Assembly: GCA_030587525.1 (NCBI GenBank)
Contig: JAUQYW010000652.1
Span: 1 to 64,000, forward strand
From: Candidatus Sigynarchaeota archaeon
GTDB lineage: Archaea; Asgardarchaeota; Lokiarchaeia; Sigyniarchaeales; Sigyniarchaeaceae
Length of the DNA stretch: 64,000 bases
Reading direction: 5' to 3'
Position 1 is the first letter of the stretch. Every line of letters starts with the position of its first letter. A program made the position numbers and the translations under genes. This document shows, piece by piece, positions 9,320 through 18,118 of the stretch. The notes below the pieces were generated by a model. It was not told the DNA's origin. It saw only the letters and a list, made by a program, of their open reading frames with translations, and searched no databases.

Positions 9320-9736
9320 TTATTCCAGGCTACCTTTCTTTTCTGTTTCTAATTCTTTTCGACTTGTCACGTCAAGCAAGTTTTTGGTGGAGTATACCTT
9401 CAGCGAGCTCTGGCGTGAAAAATGCTTGTCTTCCGTCCAAAACCCTTCAAGGTGAAGCGCCAAGCCAACTGCAACGAACCATTTATCTTTGATGTCGATA
9501 GGTCTCATGATTTGTTCCGCTTCGCTTAAATTTTCAGCGATCGCTTCAAGCTTAACGATAATAACCTTGAGAACAATGGTCTGGAACAATTCATCAAATT
9601 CTTTTTCAAGCATTCGAGATTTATTCAAGATAAAGTCCTTGTATTTCTGAATCTCGTTAAAAGTTTCTTGTGGCGTGAAAAATTCGAAAGCATCGCTGAA
9701 TAAAACTTGCCGATTCGTTGAATCCTCTATTTCTTC
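9320..9736 (-). pseudogene. PIN-domain (VapC-like) remnant lacking the first catalytic Asp
   Basis: The open frame reads as a PIN domain from just after its first strand: a F-E-F-F-T-P-Q-E-T-F-N-E-I segment (acidic residue 2), then I-D-I-K-D-K-W-F-V-A-V-G-L-A and W-T-E-D-K-H-F (acidic residues 3 and 4). The expected N-terminal strand with the D-T-N motif is absent. A TGA at 9737-9739 closes the frame directly upstream, and the preceding bases do not restore D-T-N in any frame. There is no ATG or GTG start in the good part of the frame; the first usable start is the TTG at 9628, which would leave 102 residues without half the fold. I read it as a decayed nuclease toxin. No antitoxin gene is next to it. 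Confidence 0.6.
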
Positions 9737-9922
9737 TCAGAATTGGGAATTTAATACAAAATGACTGCACCTGGCGTCTTGCGAGACCATCGCGAGAGCT
9801 GGGAAAAGTGACTAATTCTAAAGATGCTTAAGAACGTGAAATTAAAGAAGAAAAAAGGGACGGAGAAACCGTATCCAGATCAAAAAGCCGTTTCAGCTTG
9901 AATTCCTGCTCGTTGTACTTGA

Positions 9923-10660
9923 TTACATTTCCAGGCGTCGTTTCCTGTACTCGATGATGACCAGGAATGCAACGGCACCGCCGATCGCCGAGAGCAAGAA
10001 CATTTCCGGGGCGCCTGGCACCCCGGGCACCGATGCACACGTGCGATCGCCCGAAACCAGGGTCATCTCGGTTGTGTCTGGCGGTAAAATCGTGCGCAAA
10101 AGTGTCCGTACCCCGTGGCAAGAAAAGATCGCCGTGGTATTCGCGGAAAGCACCCTGGAATCCATGAGAATCCCGTACCCGTCCTCGATCGGCGTCACCG
10201 TGTAGTTGTTCGCCGGATTGAGCCCTGCTAGAATGAGTGCAGCCATATCACCAATTTTCACGTCCTCTCGTATGATCGACGAATACACGAGATTAGTCGT
10301 CTCGTTCAATATGCCAAGCGTGGTATTCAGGACGTATAGCGATGCAGCATCGAATAATGTTGAACTATTTTGCAGGTACACGTTGGCGGTCACGTTGTAA
10401 GCGCTCGCGTATATATACGTGAGATTATCGCCGCCGACAAGGCGGTCTTGAATGGCGATTATGTCGTAGCCAACGTACTTGTCATATATCGTGTCAGTCA
10501 AATTTTGGCGGGTGCTGTGATACACGAGCCTTTGACCGACGACGACCCCGCATAGGTTGAAATATCCAGAAACGCCGGGCGTGCTTCCAACCAGGTAAAC
10601 GAGCACGAGACTGGCGAGCAGCACGAGACGTTTAGTTCTGTTTATTGATGATCTATCCAT
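9923..10660 (-). CDS. exported glycoprotein-like protein with CTERM-type C-terminal anchor
   Basis: 245 residues from the ATG at 10660. It has a basic N-terminus (R-T-K-R), a hydrophobic signal segment (L-V-L-L-A-S-L-V-L-V-Y-L) and a ~190-residue outer domain with many N-x-S/T sequons. The C-terminus is P-G-A-P-E-M-F-L-L, then a TM helix, then E-Y-R-K-R-R. This Pro-Gly + TM + Arg/Lys ending resembles the CTERM sorting signals of archaeal surface proteins that archaeosortases process (family knowledge; the exact class is not certain). The outer domain is not recognised. The frame is open to 10690, but a TATA-like box at 10707-10716 would place transcription start near 10684, so the ATG at 10660 is preferred. 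Confidence 0.6.
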   Translation of the reverse strand: MDRSSINRTKRLVLLASLVLVYLVGSTPGVSGYFNLCGVVVGQRLVYHSTRQNLTDTIYDKYVGYDIIAIQDRLVGGDNLTYIYASAYNVTANVYLQNSSTLFDAASLYVLNTTLGILNETTNLVYSSIIREDVKIGDMAALILAGLNPANNYTVTPIEDGYGILMDSRVLSANTTAIFSCHGVRTLLRTILPPDTTEMTLVSGDRTCASVPGVPGAPEMFLLSAIGGAVAFLVIIEYRKRRLEM

Positions 10661-10706
10661 GATATGATCAAACCCCAATCGCGTGATCATAGCATCAAGG
10701 TTTAGG

Positions 10707-10716
10707 TATAAAAAAA
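10707..10716 (-). promoter_or_regulatory. TATA-box-like element
   Basis: On the minus strand this reads TTTTTTTATA, with its centre about 26 nt upstream of 10684 and the ATG at 10660 following within ~24 nt. It serves the CTERM-type protein gene. Confidence 0.4.
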
Positions 10717-10805
10717 TGCGATTTTCGACTTGCGACTATCTAGATTACAAACTCGATAATCCTGCTCGTGAATCCTTATTTGAAAAGAAAAACGAAAAAA
10801 AAATT

Positions 10806-12872
10806 TCATTGATTGGTCGTATCTTTCAGATATTTGGCACCTGGCTTCAAGGGCTTTACCGGATCACTGCCATTCATCGCGAAATTGCCTTCACCCTTGA
10901 TCCATTTATCTTCGCCCTTGATCCACTTCATTTCACCTTTAAGCTCGGAAGGTACTTCCTTGTATTCTCCTTTAATCGCTGGAGTTTCTCCCTTGATCAG
11001 CTGCTTCAATTCACTTCCCCTGTTCATCTTGATTTCACCCTTGATCTGGGATTCACCCTTGATCTGGGATTCACCCTTGATCTGGGATTCACCCTTGATC
11101 TGGGATTCACCCTTGACCGTGAATCGTTCAGCAATTGAACCCCCTTGTTTCGTGGGAGACTCGCGGATATCTTGCACGCCGGGCAACGATTTCGAGGGAG
11201 ATTCGCGAACTTTTATGCCCTTGTTCTTGCCTCTCGTTCTAACTGCATTCGTGAGCACGCCGATGATGAACCCGCCAGCAAATATCACGACCATGGTGAG
11301 AATGAAGGTAGGATCGATCTTCCCGGGATTCTGGACATTCACCGTGATGGTCTGCGTGGCATTCAAGCCCGAAGAATCCGTGGCGACGGCCTTGATCTCG
11401 TGCAGCCCGTTGCTATACGCATTCGTGTCGAACGGCGCCGTCACATCCGGATACGGGTAAGCAGCCGGCATGGCCTGGTCAGCCACTTTCTGGCCATCAA
11501 TGTAAATTTTCACCGACTGGAGTGCCTGGTCGTCATCGCCGTGCGCGGTGATATTAATCGTCCCGTTCAGCGTGGCGCTGGCAACCGGATTACTAATCCC
11601 GACTACCGGTGGTGTCTGGTCTGTCGGTGGTAACCCGTTGTCGTTCAGCGTGACTGTGGTGGGGACGATCGTGCCGAGACCGGCATAGCCCTCGGGGATG
11701 ATGTTGACACGATAATCCCCGGGAAGGACCGGGTTGAGATCGAACACGCCCGTGTAATTGCCACTGCCAGTCTGGTCAACCAGCTTGATGAGTATGATCC
11801 CCGTGTCTTGAACCATTGAGGAAGCATTGTCCACAGGAGGTGAAGGAATCGGCGGGTTCCACAAGGGTGGGATGATCTGCGCCCACATGTTCTTCACCGG
11901 CGTTTTGTTCTGCACTTGTGCCCAAACAGGCACGGCAATGGAATCTTTTACCCAGCTGTGAGCGAGCGTCGCATATACCCATGGTTTTGGTGCTGGAACA
12001 GGCACATTCCAGCCACGGATGACGGAATTCAGCGCATCGACGCCGTCGCCACCATTGGGGAGAAAGGGGATCGCCATGGGGAAAAACAACCACCACGGGC
12101 CATTCCCAACGTGGTCCGCGTTGTCATCGATCAAGGGGTACTGGACCGTCCCGTGCCCGCTCAGCATGACATTCAATGCACCAGCTCGGAATGCATCACC
12201 GATGGTTTGCCCAGAGGAGATGCTCCCCCAGAAAGATTCCGAGAAATAAGCCCACGTTGCTGAGCCATATGCGGAATGGGTGGCATCCGTGGAAGCAACC
12301 ACGATACGGTTTGATTTACTCAACGTGTTCATGAACGAGCCGGATTCACACGCCTCGTAAATGATGATGTTCCGGCTGCAGCCAGAGCTGGACTGCAACA
12401 CGTTCAAGTACCCGTTGAGCTGCGAATCCGTAAATCCGCCCCCGCCAGGAATGCACATGAAATCGGTACCGCCGTGGTCGAACAGGTACAGGCCCAAGCC
12501 ATGCGTGGCGTCGACCTTGCCGACCGGCCACGTTTCAATCGCCCACTGGATATGCGCTATGGTTGACGTGTCATTCACGTTTGGATGTAGGGCGCCGACG
12601 ACCGGTCCCAGGAAATAAATACGCTCCGTGGGAAATCCGAGATAATTTACCAGATCGTCATAGACCCGATCTGTTCCACCCGTGATCAAGTTTTGCAGTT
12701 CGTGGTCGGATCGATCTCCTGCGATGATGACAAATGCGCCCAGCTGCTCGCTGAGTGATGCTGGTTCGATTTTAGAAGTTTCTATCGACGCGCTCGCTCG
12801 CACGGTCAGAAGATAAAACGATGACGATGCCAGGAACGCAAATAAAACCATGCTTAGCAATTTCTTGTTCAT
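10806..12872 (-). CDS. legumain-like C13 family cysteine peptidase, membrane-anchored
   Basis: 688 residues. A signal peptide (1-28) is followed by a caspase-like C13 peptidase domain (~40-260) with both catalytic residues in their motifs: His133 in F-D-H-G-G and Cys174 in E-A-C-E-S-G-S. The 'EACESGS' motif is specific to the legumain/GPI8 family, which cleaves after Asn or Asp or acts as a transamidase. Then come a beta-sandwich region, an Ig-like domain (P-P-V-V-G-I-S-N-P, ~420-510), a TM helix (~525-548) and a ~140-residue cytosolic tail rich in Lys, Gly and Glu. The tail contains four perfect copies of the hexapeptide G-E-S-Q-I-K followed by many looser I-K-G-E copies. The peptidase therefore sits outside the cell, and a repetitive charged tail lies inside. 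The substrate is unknown; surface protein processing is a reasonable inference. Confidence 0.85.
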   Translation of the reverse strand: MNKKLLSMVLFAFLASSSFYLLTVRASASIETSKIEPASLSEQLGAFVIIAGDRSDHELQNLITGGTDRVYDDLVNYLGFPTERIYFLGPVVGALHPNVNDTSTIAHIQWAIETWPVGKVDATHGLGLYLFDHGGTDFMCIPGGGGFTDSQLNGYLNVLQSSSGCSRNIIIYEACESGSFMNTLSKSNRIVVASTDATHSAYGSATWAYFSESFWGSISSGQTIGDAFRAGALNVMLSGHGTVQYPLIDDNADHVGNGPWWLFFPMAIPFLPNGGDGVDALNSVIRGWNVPVPAPKPWVYATLAHSWVKDSIAVPVWAQVQNKTPVKNMWAQIIPPLWNPPIPSPPVDNASSMVQDTGIILIKLVDQTGSGNYTGVFDLNPVLPGDYRVNIIPEGYAGLGTIVPTTVTLNDNGLPPTDQTPPVVGISNPVASATLNGTINITAHGDDDQALQSVKIYIDGQKVADQAMPAAYPYPDVTAPFDTNAYSNGLHEIKAVATDSSGLNATQTITVNVQNPGKIDPTFILTMVVIFAGGFIIGVLTNAVRTRGKNKGIKVRESPSKSLPGVQDIRESPTKQGGSIAERFTVKGESQIKGESQIKGESQIKGESQIKGEIKMNRGSELKQLIKGETPAIKGEYKEVPSELKGEMKWIKGEDKWIKGEGNFAMNGSDPVKPLKPGAKYLKDTTNQ
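11041..11112 (-). repeat. four perfect 18-bp tandem repeats in the C13 peptidase tail
   Basis: TTGATCTGGGATTCACCC (plus strand) is repeated four times without a mismatch, each copy encoding the hexapeptide GESQIK on the minus strand. Degenerate I-K-G-E copies extend the pattern from about 10890. Perfect DNA identity suggests a slippage-prone, length-variable tract. Confidence 0.9.
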
Positions 12873-13007
12873 GTTAATTCACGCCCATTGTAGAATAGGT
12901 TGCAATCTCGACCCTGGACCAATACAAAGGTTTTATGCCTTGCAAAAATAAGGAAGTGAGGGGAAAATCTGAAAAAAAGAGTGAAAAAGTAATGAAACCT
13001 AAGGAGC

Positions 13008-15971
13008 TTATTTTTCCGCAGCAGGCGTAGAATTCACGGGCTCCGAGGACATCGACCGGCGATTTTTTGCTTTTTTCCGTATCGTCGCGATGACGCCTGC
13101 CATGACCGCGCCCGTCGCCGCGCCGACGATCGGGATGAGGATGCCGCGCTGCATCAAGTCCATCCAGAAATTCTGCCGCGTGGGTGAATCGCCCGGGTCA
13201 GTCGGGTCCGTGCCAGCCTCGACCTCGACGCCGTCGTTGAATCCATCGTCGTCCGTGTCGAGATCGTGTGGATCCGTGTGGTTTTGGTACTCCTGGAAGT
13301 TCGTCAAGCCGTCGCCGTCGACATCGAGAGATGCGTCGTTGACCAGGGGATCCGTGCCCATTTGTGTCTCCCAGTTATCGGGAATGAGGTCATTATCCGA
13401 GTCGACATCATTCGGGTCGGTGTGGTAAGTGCGCACCTCGTCGTTGTCGCTCAACCCGTCACCGTCCGTGTCGTTGAGGGTCGGGTTCGTCCGGTGCTGG
13501 TACTCGAGGTAATTTTCCAGGCCATCTGCATCAAAATCGGTTGCCATGTCGATGTCGTTATGCGGGTTCAAGCCGAAGCGGAACTCCCACGTGCCGGGCA
13601 TCGTGTCATTGTCGATATCGGAGGACAAGTTCGCGGCGATGCTGTTCCCGATGGCATTCCTCGCGATGAGCCGGTACCAGTAGGTCTGGTTCACGTCCGG
13701 CACGTAATCCAAGTACGCCCGCATGGATGAACCCAAGCTGATGAGAAGGCTCGTCGCGTTCAGCGCGAGCCCTCTATAGATATCGTACGCCAGGATCGGC
13801 GTTCCTCCCGTCGAGGCCGGGTCCTGCCACGTCAGGTTCACCGCCAATAGCGTGAAGCCCGCGTTGAAGTTCTGCGGCACGGATGGCACGGATAGCGGGG
13901 TCCCGCTGGCTTCATTGGACATAGCACCCAAGCCAGCCTCATTCTGGGCGCGTACCTTGTAATAATACATCTGGCCGTTGGCGACGCTCGTATCGAGGAA
14001 CGAGGTCACGTTCCCAACGCCTTGATAATACGTCTCGCCGTTCGATGCGTTGCCGCGGTACAAATGATACCCCCAGATATACGCCCCGCCGTCCGAAGCC
14101 GGGATCTCCCACGTGAGCGAATTGCTGCTGCTGCCTGGCGTGGCGACGAGGTTGAGCGGGGCGGGAGGCGTCGTTCTCGGGTACATCCACTCGATTGTCG
14201 AAAAGTTCCCCTCCCCTGCCGAGTTCACGGCCGCGATCTTGTAATAATACGTGTGGCCGTTGGTCAACCCCGTGTCCGTGTACTGTATAACGGCCCCCAT
14301 CATGTCAATGAGCACGAGGCTCCCCGCCGTGTCGCCCCGGTATATCGTGTAATTCGTGATGATCGCGCCGCCGTCGTAACTAGGGGTGCTCCATCGGAGC
14401 GTGATCGTCTGGTTGCCCCCTTGCGACCAGAATCCCCTCGGTTCCGAGGGCGGGATCGGCACCACGTGCACGATGACCTGGTCCTCGCTGAACGATCCAC
14501 ACGTGTAGATATCATATGCCTTGATCGTGAAGTTGTAATAGCCGAGGCTGAGATAATCGATGCTGCAGTTCACGCGTGTGCCACTTGCCCAGCTTCCTTC
14601 CAGAACCGGCGTCCCGTTCCGGTACACGTAATAATACGGGGCCTCGATCGTCGTGTCCGTGATGGTCCAGTTGAGCCAGTTGTGCATTGTGGTGTAGCCA
14701 ACATCATGGTTCGGCAGGTCCGTGACCACAGGTGCTGGATTCGGGGCGTACTTTGCAATGAACACAGAACCGTGCATCCAGCCGACGAGATAAATGCCTC
14801 CAGCATCGCATACCACGCCATAGGCTTCGCCCGTATAAAAGCTCTGCACGTACGTGCGATCCCAAGAATACATCCCTGCAAGCGATGCCCTGGCGAGTGA
14901 AGGAACGCTCCCGTGAGGACCATCATAACAAGCCAAGTAGATACCACCAAAGCCCGTGGTGATACAATTCACGTAATCGGCGCCGGTCGTGGTGCGGCTC
15001 ATGTTCCACGCGGATGTGCCATTCGAATAATATTTGGTGAGTAACATGTCTGAGGTGCTCGAGGTCGTGCCGGCCATGTAAACGCCATCCACCGCGACGG
15101 CGACATCATATCCGATATCACTATAATCCCCTATCCAGGTTCGTTGCCAAGCCAAGGTACCGTTCTGGTAATATCGAGCCAGGTACGCGTTGGCTGCAGG
15201 CTCGATCATACCAGTGACATATGCCCCGCCCGTGAATGTAGCGACTCCTTCACCATCACCACCATTGCTTGCAGTTCCCCAAGTGTGATTCCACGCATTC
15301 GTTCCGTTGAAGTAATATTTGGTCAAAAATCCGCCGCCACTCGTCAAGCCGAAGTTCCGCGTCGTGCCTGCAACATACACGCCGTCCGAGGACACCGAGA
15401 TGTCGTTTGCATAATCTGTATTCGCCCCGCCGTTCCACGTGCGGTTCCACGCCGAGGTGCCGTTGACGTAGAACCTCTTGACGAATCCTTTGTACACCCC
15501 GACGACTTGCTCCCACCCGGCAACGTACACGCTGCCACCATAGACCGAGACCCCGTACGCCACATCATCACCAGGTTCCGCACCCCACGTCTTGTTCCAA
15601 GCGCACGTGCCGTTCTCGTAATACATAGACAAGAAGGCCTGGTTCGAAAACCCGGTTTCCCGGGATGTTCCCACGATAAAGATCCCGCCGGTCGTGTTCG
15701 CGACGTCTTTTGCTGATGCATAATTCAGCCCTGTCCATGAAACGTTCCATAAATACAAGTCGGGGTTCGATGCACCAATCCCGCGCGGCGCGGGAAATTC
15801 ATTATTAACTTGCGTGTTTTGATACCCATTCAACCCTATGGAAACGAGGAAAAACAAGGCTACCACGAAGAGGAAGGTCGCAATGCCATTTTTCGGTGAT
15901 CTTCCCCCCGCACGCCCGATATTAAACGATTTTTTTGCCACGGTTATCCCTTGCATTGTGTGATTTAACAT
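13008..15971 (-). CDS. surface protein: SBBP-like propeller, FN3 domains, calcium repeats, C-terminal TM
   Basis: 987 residues. In order: a signal anchor (~30-50); about eight SBBP-like repeats (~70-410) of the W-N-x-T-W-G ... G-V-Y-V-A-G-T-T kind, forming a likely beta-propeller; an Ig-like stretch (~415-510); three fibronectin type III domains (~515-770) with the S-x-G-G-x-x-I-x-x-Y-x-I-Y-R-G pattern; thrombospondin-3-like D-x-D-x-D-G calcium loops (~790-925, for example D-S-D-N-D-L-I-P-D-N-W-E); a TM helix (~935-958); and a short basic cytosolic end. The architecture is typical of adhesive or scaffold surface proteins that calcium stiffens. A start at 15956 (M6) is equally possible. An A/T-rich TATA-like stretch lies at ~16001-16013. 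It sits beside two other exported proteins on the same strand, with gaps of 135 and 145 nt. Confidence 0.8.
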   Translation of the reverse strand: MLNHTMQGITVAKKSFNIGRAGGRSPKNGIATFLFVVALFFLVSIGLNGYQNTQVNNEFPAPRGIGASNPDLYLWNVSWTGLNYASAKDVANTTGGIFIVGTSRETGFSNQAFLSMYYENGTCAWNKTWGAEPGDDVAYGVSVYGGSVYVAGWEQVVGVYKGFVKRFYVNGTSAWNRTWNGGANTDYANDISVSSDGVYVAGTTRNFGLTSGGGFLTKYYFNGTNAWNHTWGTASNGGDGEGVATFTGGAYVTGMIEPAANAYLARYYQNGTLAWQRTWIGDYSDIGYDVAVAVDGVYMAGTTSSTSDMLLTKYYSNGTSAWNMSRTTTGADYVNCITTGFGGIYLACYDGPHGSVPSLARASLAGMYSWDRTYVQSFYTGEAYGVVCDAGGIYLVGWMHGSVFIAKYAPNPAPVVTDLPNHDVGYTTMHNWLNWTITDTTIEAPYYYVYRNGTPVLEGSWASGTRVNCSIDYLSLGYYNFTIKAYDIYTCGSFSEDQVIVHVVPIPPSEPRGFWSQGGNQTITLRWSTPSYDGGAIITNYTIYRGDTAGSLVLIDMMGAVIQYTDTGLTNGHTYYYKIAAVNSAGEGNFSTIEWMYPRTTPPAPLNLVATPGSSSNSLTWEIPASDGGAYIWGYHLYRGNASNGETYYQGVGNVTSFLDTSVANGQMYYYKVRAQNEAGLGAMSNEASGTPLSVPSVPQNFNAGFTLLAVNLTWQDPASTGGTPILAYDIYRGLALNATSLLISLGSSMRAYLDYVPDVNQTYWYRLIARNAIGNSIAANLSSDIDNDTMPGTWEFRFGLNPHNDIDMATDFDADGLENYLEYQHRTNPTLNDTDGDGLSDNDEVRTYHTDPNDVDSDNDLIPDNWETQMGTDPLVNDASLDVDGDGLTNFQEYQNHTDPHDLDTDDDGFNDGVEVEAGTDPTDPGDSPTRQNFWMDLMQRGILIPIVGAATGAVMAGVIATIRKKAKNRRSMSSEPVNSTPAAEK

Positions 15972-16124
15972 GAGATTATTAGTGATTTACAATAGGTATG
16001 CTTAAATTTAATTTTCCCACCTTTCCGACCTCGGCATCCAGCCGTTATTTATAGGTTACAAGGTCAAAGCTTCCATCGTGGAAAGAACCTTCGTGAACAA
16101 CCACAAAAATATGATCTTGTACCA

Positions 16125-16163
16125 CCACGACAGACTTTTCAAGATGCACGCGCCATGACCCAT
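16125..16163 (+). repeat. 39-bp element shared with 7881-7919 (copy 2)
   Basis: CCACGACAGACTTTTCAAGA and the following bases match the copy upstream of the ceramidase-like gene at 35 of 39 positions. Here the element runs into the start codon (ATG at 16155) of the propeller hydrolase gene. Confidence 0.7.
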
Positions 16164-18068
16164 TCCGGCACGATCCCCGCGCAAAACATACGACCAGGAG
16201 AGGTTATTTATCGCTACACCCCGGCCGACACCCAAATGTTGTCGGGATTCTACGCCCAACTGCAGAATGGAATTCCCCCCCAGGATCAGCCGATCGAAGT
16301 CGGCATTCGCGTCAATCACGAGCAGTTGCCGAGAACGATCCGCCTCCCCGTGTTTCCCGCCCCGTTGAACTTGTATACCCGCCAAAATCGCAAGCATACG
16401 GTCCCGCTGGATATCGCCCTCAGGTACCCCGTGGCATTGAATCCTCCGCGCCCGTGCAAGAGTGGCGACGAAATCCAGCTGTTCATCGTTTCTTGCGGGA
16501 AGGTCGCCAGCGGGGTTTCAGCAGGGCTCCAATTCCAGGGGACGTGGAACTTGGCCGATTTTCCTGCCCCGTTCCGCGAAACCCGCGGCGGTGGGCCGAT
16601 CTCCCGCATCGCGTGGGGGCCTGCCGAGACGATCGTGACAGGAAACCAAATCCAGTTCGACCCGCTGTGCGCCCCCCAGAACAATTCGGGCATCATCCGG
16701 GACCCCGATGGCACGCTGTACCAGGTCACGGCCTTTTACTCGGTGGACGAGCAATACGGCGGCGGGCGCAAGGGATCGATATCCCGCCTCTACGGGTTCC
16801 GGAGATCGGAAAAGCCGGGCAGCGATGCCGTGTGGGAACCGCTGGGCTGCTTGGTCGATCCTTGCCCAATGAACTTGGTGTATGCGGGCGATCCTTTCGT
16901 GTTCCGGGATCTCGATGGCACGCCTTGCATTGCCTTCACGACCGCGGACGGCACCGATGGCTTCAACGACGTTCAAACCGTGGGGGGTATGCTCCTCCGG
17001 TCGCGGACCAAGAGTTTCGCAGGCCCGTGGCACGCGCCGGCGATCTTGTTTGATAAATATCCCCTGGGCCAGGACAAGGAAGCCCGCGTAATTTGCCTCC
17101 GGATCTTCCCCCGGAAGCCCACGAAGGACTACGTGGTCATCTGGCAGTTCGGATTGCGCGACATTTCCATCCGGGCGCTTATCCGGCCAGCCCTCGACGT
17201 GCCGCTCACGCATGACGAGATCCGTACCGCTCCAGTCATGGTACGCAACCAGGAGGAAGGCGGCGGTGGGTTCGCGCGCGACAACAAGGGCTACATCTCC
17301 ACGTGGCAGATCCCGTCGATCAACGACCCGACCGGCCTGCAGCGCTTGTACGAGTTCGACTTGGATGACCCCTTGAACACCGGCAAGTGGCACCCGCTGC
17401 CGGGATCGTGGGGATGGAATGCAACGAGCGACCCATGGCAAGACGGCGGGGAAACCGCGGACGCGTGGTCGCTCAGCCTGGACCCGGCGACCGACCAGCT
17501 CTACTGCACCGCGGTTGTGTGGAGCGCCACGAACCAGAAAAACTCGGTTATCACCCGATCGGTGCCTTGGACGGAGAAAGAGCGAGCGGAGTTTCGATTC
17601 GGTGCCCCCAAGGTCAAGGGCTTCCAGCACGTCGCGCCGGCAATCGAATATGCACTGGGGCCGTCTGCAACGCTTGACATCGAGATTCGGAGTGTCCGGC
17701 CGGAGGATCCGCTGTACATGCTCGTGGGAAACTCCGATATGACGCTCGGCAACATGGCCGGCGTGGAAATCTCGCCAGCGTGCACTCGGTTTATATCGAT
17801 CACGAGCAAGAACACGATCCGCCCGGCACTCGGCACGACGCGGTTGGCGATCGACAGTTCCCGGTTCGTGCATGTCCGCTTGACGAAGGAAAAAAATAGC
17901 ATCAAGGCATGGGTCGGTGGCCATTTCATCGGCACCCGGTGGATCTCGCCCTGGATACGTGGTGGCTCGTTGCACGCCGAACTGCGGTTCAAGTTACTCG
18001 CCCGGGATGGCGCGGAATATCGCGTGCGGAACTTGCGACTCACGGACGGGCACGAGATGAAGCCCTAA
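16155..18068 (+). CDS. beta-propeller glycoside-hydrolase-like protein (GH32/43-like fold)
   Basis: 637 residues, no signal peptide. After a ~110-residue N-terminal region not recognised, residues ~130-500 show repeated blades typical of five-bladed propeller glycosidases: G-I-I-R-D-P-D-G-T-L-Y-Q-V-T-A-F-Y, then A-G-D-P-F-V-F-R-D-L-D-G-T-P-C-I-A-F, an acidic loop with E-E-G-G-G-G-F-A-R-D-N-K-G, and D-A-W-S-L-S-L-D. Residues ~510-635 look like a beta-sandwich (concanavalin-like), as in GH32/GH43 enzymes with an accessory domain. Catalytic acids cannot be assigned by eye, so activity is unproven. It is followed by SIR2-TPR, methyltransferase and CE15-like genes, in a carbohydrate-flavoured block. 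The codons are GC-rich compared with the GTPase region. Confidence 0.5.
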   Translation: MTHSGTIPAQNIRPGEVIYRYTPADTQMLSGFYAQLQNGIPPQDQPIEVGIRVNHEQLPRTIRLPVFPAPLNLYTRQNRKHTVPLDIALRYPVALNPPRPCKSGDEIQLFIVSCGKVASGVSAGLQFQGTWNLADFPAPFRETRGGGPISRIAWGPAETIVTGNQIQFDPLCAPQNNSGIIRDPDGTLYQVTAFYSVDEQYGGGRKGSISRLYGFRRSEKPGSDAVWEPLGCLVDPCPMNLVYAGDPFVFRDLDGTPCIAFTTADGTDGFNDVQTVGGMLLRSRTKSFAGPWHAPAILFDKYPLGQDKEARVICLRIFPRKPTKDYVVIWQFGLRDISIRALIRPALDVPLTHDEIRTAPVMVRNQEEGGGGFARDNKGYISTWQIPSINDPTGLQRLYEFDLDDPLNTGKWHPLPGSWGWNATSDPWQDGGETADAWSLSLDPATDQLYCTAVVWSATNQKNSVITRSVPWTEKERAEFRFGAPKVKGFQHVAPAIEYALGPSATLDIEIRSVRPEDPLYMLVGNSDMTLGNMAGVEISPACTRFISITSKNTIRPALGTTRLAIDSSRFVHVRLTKEKNSIKAWVGGHFIGTRWISPWIRGGSLHAELRFKLLARDGAEYRVRNLRLTDGHEMKP

Positions 18069-18118
18069 TAATACCGCGGGAGAATAGTCCTTAGGAGTAG
18101 GAATCGCAATAAAACGCC

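Noticed and set aside
14022-14900. A 292-codon plus-strand frame
   Set aside because: Antisense to the propeller/FN3 protein, with Arg-rich random composition.
16518-17975. A 485-codon open frame on the minus strand
   Set aside because: It runs antisense to the propeller hydrolase gene and has the Arg/Ala/Val-rich composition of a shadow frame in GC-rich DNA; no domain or start signals.
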